Below, one piece after another: positions 1-4,821 of a stretch of 13,578 nucleotides of DNA. Position numbers and translations under genes: made by a program. Every line of letters begins with the position of its first letter. Position 1 is the first letter of the stretch. The stretch covers positions 1 to 13,578 of the forward strand of contig SEHC01000018.1 in NCBI GenBank assembly GCA_004173415.1. The letters are read 5' to 3'. Source of the stretch: Lysobacteraceae bacterium (GTDB lineage: Bacteria; Pseudomonadota; Gammaproteobacteria; Xanthomonadales; Xanthomonadaceae). The notes beneath the pieces were generated by a model, which did not search any database, was not told the origin of the DNA, and saw nothing but the letters and a program-made list of their open reading frames with translations.

Positions 1-222
1 GCCTACCTGATCGACGGCGCCGACGAGATCGACCCGGCCTGGGTCGCGGGCAAGTCCCGGATCGGCGTCACCGCCGGCGCCTCGGCCCCGGACGTGCTGG
101 TCCAGGGCGTGATCGACCGTTTGCGCGCGCTTGGCGCGGCGGCCGTCTCCGAGCTCGCCGGCGAGCCCGAGGACATGGTCTTCGCCCTGCCCAAGGAGCT
201 GCGCCTGCAGCTGGTGAATTGA
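1..222 (+). CDS. ispH: 4-hydroxy-3-methylbut-2-enyl diphosphate reductase, C-terminal part
   Basis: This is the last 73 codons of a gene that starts before the window. IspH (LytB) is the cytoplasmic [4Fe-4S] enzyme of the last step of the MEP pathway, turning HMBPP into IPP and DMAPP. The visible frame carries the family's C-terminal signature IGVTAGASAPDVLVQGVID, followed by the usual E-D-M-V-F-x-L-P-K-E-L-R ending, and stops at TGA 220-222. All iron-sulfur cysteines except any near this segment lie outside the window. Its stop codon overlaps the -35 box of the following tRNA promoter. The identification rests on the signature block and is strong for such a short piece. Confidence 0.93.
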   Translation, partial: AYLIDGADEIDPAWVAGKSRIGVTAGASAPDVLVQGVIDRLRALGAAAVSELAGEPEDMVFALPKELRLQLVN

Positions 223-247
223 CCCAACCCCTTGCTGCGCCTAGAAT
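219..247 (+). promoter_or_regulatory. Sigma-70 type promoter of the tRNA-Thr gene
   Basis: TTGACC (219-224) and TAGAAT (242-247) are separated by exactly 17 bases, and the mature tRNA begins 12 bases after the -10 box. A GC-rich discriminator follows, as is common for stable RNA genes. The -35 box overlaps the TGA stop of ispH. This is inferred from consensus match and spacing. Confidence 0.7.
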
Positions 248-258
248 TCGCGTCCCAT

Positions 259-334
259 GCCGGAATAGCTCAGTTGGTAGAGCGCGTCATTCGTAATGAT
301 GAGGTCGTAGGTTCGATTCCTATTTCCGGCACCA
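259..334 (+). tRNA. tRNA-Thr (anticodon CGU)
   Basis: A complete 76-base cloverleaf can be folded. The acceptor stem is GCCGGAA/TTCCGGC, the D arm has stem GCTC/GAGC, and the anticodon stem CGTCA/TGATG encloses the loop TTCGTAA with anticodon CGT, which reads the threonine codon ACG. The T arm is GTAGG-TTCGATT-CCTAT. The 3' CCA is encoded (332-334). It has its own promoter upstream and a strong terminator downstream, so it is a single-gene unit. The accessory retron-like region starts immediately after it; tRNA genes are common island insertion points, but no repeat of the tRNA 3' end is seen further downstream. Confidence 0.97.
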
Positions 335-344
335 CGCTTCACCT

Positions 345-376
345 AAAAGCCGCCTCGAAAGGGCGGCTTTTCTTTT
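345..376. terminator. Bidirectional rho-independent terminator between tRNA-Thr and the RT gene
   Basis: A perfect 10-bp stem AAAAGCCGCC/GGCGGCTTTT encloses the loop tcgaaag. The A and T runs at its two ends let it work in both directions. On the plus strand it ends the tRNA transcript (T-rich 368-376). On the minus strand it ends the reverse transcriptase transcript, whose TGA stop occupies 376-378. Confidence 0.9.
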
Positions 377-1338
377 CAACGTGCCTTGAGAATCTGGCGG
401 GCCTCGCTTCTATGCTGGTCCCTGTTCTTGTCGTCAAGCAATCCCAAATGTCTCTTTAAGCCCGCCACGCTCGCTCGCAGGCTCGGGTCGTTCGGATTGC
501 TTTCAAGCTTCAGCTGCGCGTCACGCATTTTGCGATGTTGCTTATTCGGCGCCCTGCTCACATTGTTTCGGCACGCGCGGCCGGTGATGAGTTTGGGGGC
601 ATCAGCATGAAAGACGCGTGTCTTCGATTCTTTGACAGTGAGTCCTGACTTTCGGAGCAGACGGGTTGTCCAAATAATGTCGGTGTGACCGAAACCTTTG
701 CCTGTAATCCCGATATCGTCGATGTACAAAGTGAAAACACCACCGCGCGACTTTACCCTGTGGTTGATCGCGTCGAACACTTCCTTGAACGCCCAGAAGG
801 ACAGAAGCGGACTCAGCGGACTGCCGGTCGCCAAATGACCGTCACAGCAGCAGAGTTGCGCCATGGTCTCCGATACATCGCCGGAGCAACCCAACGCCTT
901 CTCGAAAAAGCGCGCCACGTGCTGCACCTTGACCGACTGGTAAAACGAGTCGATATCCATGGTTAGAGTGCAGCCGGTGGCATTGCAGTGCGCCGCCGAA
1001 TTGCTCAGGTAGGAGTATCCGGGGCGCGCCGAATGTAAATACTCAGGAAGTTCGATGCGGTTGAGAAGATCAAGCAAGCGCTTCTGAAATTCTTTCAGCC
1101 GAGGTTCCGGTGCTTCGATCTGCCTGTCCTTCTTCCCAGGCTTTCCTTTTTCGATGTAGCGGTTGTAGTTCTCCTCCCTACGAGCATAGGTCCGTAGCTG
1201 ACCGGCTGTTCCGCCCCAACGCAGTATTTCGGCGAGGCGTGAGTGGCTTCGGATTCCGTGCAGGTGAGACGAACTGATGCCGTAGCGCTCAGTTCGCCTC
1301 TTCAGCGGGATGGCCTTCTTCTTCGTCTGTAGTGTCAT
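376..1338 (-). CDS. Retron-type reverse transcriptase
   Basis: The predicted 320-residue product is a compact RNA-directed DNA polymerase of about the size usual for retron RTs. In order: an early R-x-I-x-x-P...LKEFQKRLLDLL block (about 73-92), a retron-like N-x-x-x-H element (N113...H117), catalytic block MDIDSFYQSV (D128, D130), the LATGSPLSPLLS block (169-180), active-site YIDD (205-208), SGLTVKESKTRV (231-242), and L-I-T-G (250-253), which resembles the V-T-G of the retron Y region. No extra domain follows. I chose ATG 1338; a TTG at 1344 is in frame. The start lies 50 bases inside the XRE gene, so translation is probably coupled. Y-I-D-D replaces the Y-A-D-D usual in retrons, while both aspartates are kept. 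The role would be reverse transcription of a cognate structured RNA, typically in phage defence. A diverged non-retron defence RT remains possible. Confidence 0.88.
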   Translation of the reverse strand: MTLQTKKKAIPLKRRTERYGISSSHLHGIRSHSRLAEILRWGGTAGQLRTYARREENYNRYIEKGKPGKKDRQIEAPEPRLKEFQKRLLDLLNRIELPEYLHSARPGYSYLSNSAAHCNATGCTLTMDIDSFYQSVKVQHVARFFEKALGCSGDVSETMAQLCCCDGHLATGSPLSPLLSFWAFKEVFDAINHRVKSRGGVFTLYIDDIGITGKGFGHTDIIWTTRLLRKSGLTVKESKTRVFHADAPKLITGRACRNNVSRAPNKQHRKMRDAQLKLESNPNDPSLRASVAGLKRHLGLLDDKNRDQHRSEARQILKAR

Positions 1339-1609
1339 TCCCAACGGTCCATGAGAGAACGCTCAGTAGCTTTTCAGCGCGGGCACGACGACTTTCAGAT
1401 TCGCCTTCGAGTGCTTCCATAAAGCTTAAAAACGTGGAAGCCGGCACATCAAAGGTTGTCGCGTATTTGTTCAACACATCCAGACTTATTTTCTTCTCGC
1501 CTCGCTCTAGCTCCGACAGGTAGGACTTTGAGATACCCAAAGCTCCCGCCAGTTCGCCCTGCTTCATCCGATGAACTTCGCGGACGATTTTTAGGGCTTT
1601 ATTTAACAT
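1289..1609 (-). CDS. XRE-family helix-turn-helix protein of the RT cassette
   Basis: The 106-residue product has a Cro/C1-type helix-turn-helix at about residues 7-60: RMKQGELAGALGISKSYLSELERGEKKIS is the standard Q-x-x-L-A-x-x-x-x-I-S-x-x-x-x-S-x-x-E-R-G pattern. An acidic tail (D-E-E-E-G-H-P-A-E-E) follows. Start ATG 1609 is preceded by a good ribosome site (GGAGG). Its end overlaps the RT start by 50 bases in another frame, so the two are one transcript. Some described retrons pair the RT with an HTH partner (type VI in the published scheme, as I recall it). The protein could be an autorepressor of the cassette, or an antitoxin-like partner for the small upstream protein. Codons are more A/T-rich than in flanking genes. 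Confidence 0.88.
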   Translation of the reverse strand: MLNKALKIVREVHRMKQGELAGALGISKSYLSELERGEKKISLDVLNKYATTFDVPASTFLSFMEALEGESESRRARAEKLLSVLSWTVGNDTTDEEEGHPAEEAN

Positions 1610-1692
1610 TTCGCCTCCAAGTCACTTTACTCCGGGTTGTTGTTCTAAGGGAGGGTGCTGATCTTGTCGTATCGTGCGGTTATTCACGGCTT

Positions 1693-1830
1693 TCAGAAGA
1701 AACGATCAAGCAGTTTCCATACAACGCCGATTACCAATCGCATGAACCAAGGCTTCCTCAAAACACGCTTGAGGTAACCAACCAACTGCTGACGTTTGTC
1801 GTGTTTCCGACCTTTCTGTTGCTCAATCAT
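1693..1830 (-). CDS. 45-residue cationic, hydrophobic small protein upstream of XRE-RT
   Basis: The frame runs from ATG 1830 to TGA 1693. The N-terminal half is very basic (K-G-R-K-H-D-K-R). It is followed by L-V-G-Y-L-K-R-V-L-R-K-P-W-F-M-R, then a hydrophobic amphipathic stretch L-V-I-G-V-V-W-K-L-L-D-R-F-F at the end. This looks like a membrane-active or membrane-anchored peptide. A TTG at 1878 would add 16 residues. The ribosome site before 1830 is weak. It is the first frame of the putative cassette, 83 bases before the XRE start and on the same strand. I do not recognise a named family. The K-P-W-F-x-R-x-V-I pattern reminds me of small proteins beside other mobile-element genes, but I cannot verify that. 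The composition looks coding; alternatively, part of it could lie in a structured RNA. Confidence 0.55.
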   Translation of the reverse strand: MIEQQKGRKHDKRQQLVGYLKRVLRKPWFMRLVIGVVWKLLDRFF

Positions 1831-1895
1831 GGTCTTGCTCTGGTGTGGCGCCCGATTGGCACCCCTTGCAACACCCAAAGCGGGGAAACGTCAGC
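1788..1895 (-). repeat. 10-bp perfect inverted repeat bracketing the start of the small gene
   Basis: GCTGACGTTT (plus strand 1788-1797) and AAACGTCAGC (1886-1895) are exact reverse complements about 88 bases apart. Inside on the minus strand is a smaller hairpin, GGTGCC-aatcg-GGCGCC, and the ATG of the 45-residue frame at 1830. The pair could close a long RNA hairpin that regulates translation, or be an arm pair of a retron RNA. A competing pairing exists between 1650-1667 and 1891-1911. Confidence 0.45.
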
Positions 1896-2052
1896 TTTTG
1901 CCCTCCTATAGCCCACTGGCGTCGCACCTTGCCGACGCCACCTAAATCCCACGACCCTCGACCTTCGATCCATCACGACCTATGACCGACGTTGCCGCAG
2001 GAGCTTGTGGGGCTTTCGCCCCTCGAGCCTTTCGGCCCACTCCGTGCAAGGA
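1863..2052 (-). ncRNA. Structured intergenic region, candidate retron msr-msd RNA
   Basis: Positions 1831-2197 hold no convincing gene except a possible N-terminal extension of the small frame. The middle is rich in structure. A 7-bp perfect stem GGCGTCG/CGACGCC lies at 1918-1939. Two adjacent 5-bp hairpins lie at 2009-2022 and 2025-2038. Read on the minus strand both have GAAA tetraloops, and the second needs a G-U wobble that exists only in minus-strand RNA, so transcription toward the RT genes is favoured. CCTTGCA (1864-1870) and TGCAAGG (2045-2051) could close the whole region, as a1/a2 ends do in retron RNAs. I see no clear T-T-A-G-C branch-site context. The alternative is a REP-like palindromic repeat, common in Xanthomonadaceae intergenic DNA; the plus-strand gcaggagcttgtgg resembles these. 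Confidence 0.33.
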
Positions 2053-2150
2053 TGATCCCCACCACGACGATGGCAGACTGCCAGAAGGGCGTGCTTTTGT
2101 CGTGCTGTTAGCGGACGTATGTTTATCGAACGTTCACGTATCGGAGAGGC

Positions 2151-2163
2151 GCGATTGAATCGC
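2151..2163. promoter_or_regulatory. 13-base perfect palindrome, candidate operator
   Basis: GCGATT-G-AATCGC lies 35 bases before the ATG of the 2198 gene. A second perfect palindrome, GAACGTTC, is at 2128-2135. These could be binding sites for the neighbouring XRE protein or another dimeric regulator. This is seen in the sequence only; the function is inference. Confidence 0.3.
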
Positions 2164-2197
2164 TGGTGGCTGGGGCAGAGGGTTTAAGCTGGAATCT

Positions 2198-2701
2198 ATG
2201 GAAGAAATTACCACCCTCTTTGATCTCTCTCCTGCGGCCGTAATTGTCCTGAAGTTGTTCTCCGGGTTGGCGCTCGCGTTCTTTGGCGCATGGATCGCTG
2301 TGTGGCTCTCACGAAACAAGTTTCGATCAGAACGATGGTGGGAAAAGAAGGTCGAAGCCTACGAACGCATCATCGACGCATTCCACAGATCAAAGAAGTT
2401 CGACTCCGAACACATGAGGGCGGAGGAATTGGATATCGATTTCGATGACGCCCGAAAAGCAGAGCTAACAAATCAAGCGAAGGAATCGCGCGATGAAATT
2501 CTCCGTGCATCAGATGTCGGGAGCTTCATCCTCTCAAAAGAAGCCCATGCAATTCTAGCGCGATACGCCAAAGAGTCCGAGAACATGGAGCGCCAGAACA
2601 GTTGGTACGAGCATCTCGATTTATCTTGGTCGATTACCAACAGACACATGCAAGCTTTCATTGAAGAGGCGCGCGCCGACCTCAAGCGAAAGGGCGACTA
2701 G
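2198..2701 (+). CDS. Membrane-anchored protein of unknown function with a long charged cytoplasmic part
   Basis: The 167-residue product has one clear N-terminal transmembrane segment (about residues 12-37, A-V-I-V-L-K-L-F-S-G-L-A-L-A-F-F-G-A-W). A basic, Trp-containing stretch (R-N-K-F-R-S-E-R-W-W-E-K-K) and a long charged, probably helical region follow. By the positive-inside rule the bulk is cytoplasmic. I recognise no catalytic motif or named family; similar small membrane proteins turn up in accessory DNA. Start ATG 2198 gives an intact hydrophobic segment, although its ribosome site is weak. It points away from the retron-like cassette and shares that cassette's lower G+C content, so it may have arrived with it. 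Its stop codon overlaps that of the convergent NUMOD gene. Confidence 0.75.
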   Translation: MEEITTLFDLSPAAVIVLKLFSGLALAFFGAWIAVWLSRNKFRSERWWEKKVEAYERIIDAFHRSKKFDSEHMRAEELDIDFDDARKAELTNQAKESRDEILRASDVGSFILSKEAHAILARYAKESENMERQNSWYEHLDLSWSITNRHMQAFIEEARADLKRKGD

Positions 2702-3042
2702 GGGAAGATCCACTTAGGCCCTTCCGGCATCCGTGGCTTAGGAGCGAGCGCCCAGCCGCCCGTTGTTTGGCAACGGCCCGAGACTACAGACGCCAGGCCG
2801 TCCGCTTTCAGGCCGAACTCCTCCTGCATTTCGGACTTGGTACGGCGGACCGTGAGCCCGGTCGCGACTTGTCGCCAGCCATAAACCGAGTTGTCCCCAT
2901 TGTTGCCGCTCGCCTTTTCCCTGTACTCGGGGTCCGACCACTTCGCCTTGAAGCGCGCCGACACCCGGGCTCTGTACTCAGGGTCTGCCCAACAACGGGC
3001 AAGGGCTGCGCGGCTGGCTTCGGATCGGGGCTTGCGAGGCAC
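2698..3042 (-). CDS. Orphan NUMOD3/NUMOD1-like DNA-binding protein (homing-endonuclease module without nuclease)
   Basis: The predicted product is 114 residues from GTG 3042. The N-terminal half holds two tandem copies of the W-x-D-P-E-Y-R motif (RCWADPEYRARVS at 17-28 and AKWSDPEYREKAS at 33-45), the hallmark of nuclease-associated modular domain 3. The C-terminal half (TKSEMQEEFGLKADGLASVV, 68-87, then S-G-R-C-Q-T-T-G-G-W) resembles the NUMOD1-type helix-turn-helix found at the end of GIY-YIG and HNH homing endonucleases. No GIY-YIG or HNH nuclease core is present, and there is no room for one before the neighbouring gene. It may be a remnant of a homing endonuclease or a free-standing DNA-binding protein. 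The GTG start is chosen for lack of an upstream ATG; its ribosome site is poor. Confidence 0.68.
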   Translation of the reverse strand: MPRKPRSEASRAALARCWADPEYRARVSARFKAKWSDPEYREKASGNNGDNSVYGWRQVATGLTVRRTKSEMQEEFGLKADGLASVVSGRCQTTGGWALAPKPRMPEGPKWIFP

Positions 3043-3164
3043 CTGGGCTGGCGCCCGCGGTTCCGCCTGCAGATCGTTGTCGCGGGCGCCGGCTGACCTA
3101 GATCAAGGGAATCCGGCGGCGGTTGGTCTGCGTGACGCTCCGCCACCAGAAACCCTCGAAGGAA

Positions 3165-3272
3165 TCAGCGCACCCGCTTGGTAGCGGTCGCGCGCTTCTT
3201 GAGCTTGGTAATGCCGGCGTTGCGCGCGGCCTGCTTCGTTTCGTGGATCGCCGGGTTGCCGCCCCGTACGGT
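3165..3272 (-). pseudogene. Lys/Arg-rich coding remnant without a start codon
   Basis: The intergenic stretch 3043-3424 holds no complete gene. On the minus strand, 36 codons between two TGA stops (upstream stop 3273-3275, final stop 3165-3167) read G-G-N-P-A-I-H-E-T-K-Q-A-A-R-N-A-G-I-T-K, then L-K-K-R-A-T-A-T-K-R-V-R. They have almost entirely G/C third bases, as real genes in this genome do. No ATG, GTG or TTG precedes it in frame. It may be the end of a small basic protein broken by a frameshift or stop. I do not recognise the family. Confidence 0.3.
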
Positions 3273-3424
3273 TCACTGGATGGCGGCGTCGTGGCGCCGT
3301 CGGTCGGTTCGCGCCCGATTGCCGCCGGCAGGTGTCCGCATTGCCGGCAGGGGGTCGTTGGACGGGGTGCGTGCCCAGGCTGGATACCTCCCGCGCGCAT
3401 CCCCCGTCCCAAGTGGAAATCCTC

Positions 3425-4729
3425 ATGAAAATCCCAGCCCAAGCGCCCGGCACCCGCCCGGCCGTTCGAGATATTCCTCGCCGCTGGCCGCTGGCCGGCG
3501 CCTTGCTGCTGCTCTTGCCGGGTCCGGCCTTCGCCGACTCGGTCACCGACTGGAATGCGTTCGCCGACACCGTGATCGCTGGGGCCGGTGCGCCCCCGCA
3601 GCAGTTCCGCGTGATCGCCATGACCCAGATCGCCGTGCACGATGCCTTGAACAGCATCGAGCGCCGCTACCAGACCTACACGGTCGTTGGCGCGGCGAGC
3701 CATCGGGCGTCGCCGGATGCCGCGGTCGCGCGCGCCGCCGCCGACGTGCTGCGGGCCGCCATTCCCAGCCAGATCCCCGCGATCGATGCCTATTACGCCG
3801 CGTCCATCGCCGGCCTCCCGGCCTGCCCGGCCGCGGCACCGGGCTGCGTCAACCAGGGCATCGCCGCGGGTGCGGCTGCGGCGACCGCCATCCTGCAGCG
3901 GCGCCAACTGGACGGGTCGGCCACCCCGCACCTGCCGTACACGCTCGCACCGGCCGCCGGCGTCTATCAGCCGACGCTGCCGACGCCACCTCCGCCCGCG
4001 CCTTTCCCGCAGTTCGGCAACTGGGGCAACCTGCTGCCATTCGCGGTGAACAACAACCGCCAGTTCGCCGCCGGGCCGGCGCCGGAGTTCAACCTGAAGA
4101 GCCGCTCGTACGCGGATGAGTACAACGAAGTGAAGGCGATGGGATCGTTCGCCGTGCGCAACGCCTTGCCCGACTCACGGGAGAGCCAGACCGCGCGTTA
4201 CTTCCCCGCCGGCGGCGCCAACATCAACGCGATCGCCCGCGCCGTGGTGGCCGGCAAGTCGCTGGATCGCTGGCAGCATGCGCGCCTGTTCGCGATGCTC
4301 AACATGGCTGCCGTCGATGCGGTGATCACCACCTTCCACACCAAGTACCGCTACAACTTCTGGCGTCCCTACACCGCCATCCGCTGGGCCGACGACGGCA
4401 ACCCGCGGACCCAGTCCGATCCGAACTGGACCAGCTACGTCACCACTCCGCCGTATCCTGACTACCCCTGCGGGCTGCCGAGCATCGTCGGTGCCGGGGC
4501 CCAGGTGTTGCGCTCGTATTTCGGCACCGACCGTCTGCCTTACACGTTGGCCGCAGGCGGCATCAACCGAACCTACATGCGCCTCAGCGACACCGAGTCC
4601 GACGCGGTCGACGCACGCGTCTACGGCGGCATGCATTTCCGCTTCGGTTGCGAAGTCGGCATTGTCCAGAGTCGCCGGGTGGGCAAGTGGGTGCACCTGA
4701 CCCAGTTGCGGTCCAGGCACCCCTGGTAG
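3425..4729 (+). CDS. Secreted vanadium-dependent haloperoxidase / PAP2-like protein, active-site variant
   Basis: The 434-residue product begins with an export signal: a basic segment with R19-R20, a hydrophobic core at about 22-33, and A-F-A before a likely cleavage after residue 37. The twin arginine is Tat-like but the motif is imperfect, so Sec is possible. The body is the helical vanadium chloroperoxidase/PAP2 fold. The K-x6-R-P motif (K307...R314-P315) and the R-x5-H motif (R398...H404 in ARVYGGMH) are present. The central P-S-G-H motif reads P-C-G-L (348-351), so the histidine equivalent to H404 of fungal vanadium chloroperoxidase is missing. I recall related bacterial proteins with a T/C-C-G-L version, so this may be a subfamily trait rather than decay. 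Halide or phosphate chemistry is uncertain. ATG 3425 is preferred over an upstream in-frame ATG (3332) because it places the signal peptide correctly. Confidence 0.82.
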   Translation: MKIPAQAPGTRPAVRDIPRRWPLAGALLLLLPGPAFADSVTDWNAFADTVIAGAGAPPQQFRVIAMTQIAVHDALNSIERRYQTYTVVGAASHRASPDAAVARAAADVLRAAIPSQIPAIDAYYAASIAGLPACPAAAPGCVNQGIAAGAAAATAILQRRQLDGSATPHLPYTLAPAAGVYQPTLPTPPPPAPFPQFGNWGNLLPFAVNNNRQFAAGPAPEFNLKSRSYADEYNEVKAMGSFAVRNALPDSRESQTARYFPAGGANINAIARAVVAGKSLDRWQHARLFAMLNMAAVDAVITTFHTKYRYNFWRPYTAIRWADDGNPRTQSDPNWTSYVTTPPYPDYPCGLPSIVGAGAQVLRSYFGTDRLPYTLAAGGINRTYMRLSDTESDAVDARVYGGMHFRFGCEVGIVQSRRVGKWVHLTQLRSRHPW

Positions 4730-4764
4730 CCGTCGGCCCGCCACGCGCTTGCGGGTTGCGATGG

Positions 4765-4778
4765 CCGGCTTCGGCCGG
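4765..4778. terminator. Hairpin between convergent haloperoxidase-like gene and arsH
   Basis: CCGGC-TTCG-GCCGG is a 5-bp stem with a UUCG tetraloop on the plus strand, placed between two converging stop codons (4729 and 4822). There is no T run, so it is a weak or rho-assisted terminator at best. Confidence 0.4.
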
Positions 4779-4821
4779 GATCAGGATGGTCCGCCTGCTC
4801 CCGGTCGGCCGGCTGCCACGC

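Noticed and set aside
1456..1911. 151-codon plus-strand frame over the XRE start and the small gene
   Set aside because: It crosses unrelated features, has no family resemblance and lies opposite the XRE gene with its good ribosome site.
1918..2040. Integron attC site or CRISPR-like array
   Set aside because: There are no integron core sites or regularly spaced identical repeats; only hairpins and loosely periodic G-A-C-C words.
259..3100. Integrated element with attL/attR at tRNA-Thr
   Set aside because: No copy of the tRNA 3' end and no integrase or excisionase was found. The insertion idea is kept only as a composition-based finding.
3098..4119. Several long frames on both strands over the haloperoxidase-like gene
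   Set aside because: They are Arg/Pro/Ala-rich compositional shadows; the frame with the signal peptide and active-site motifs is the real one.
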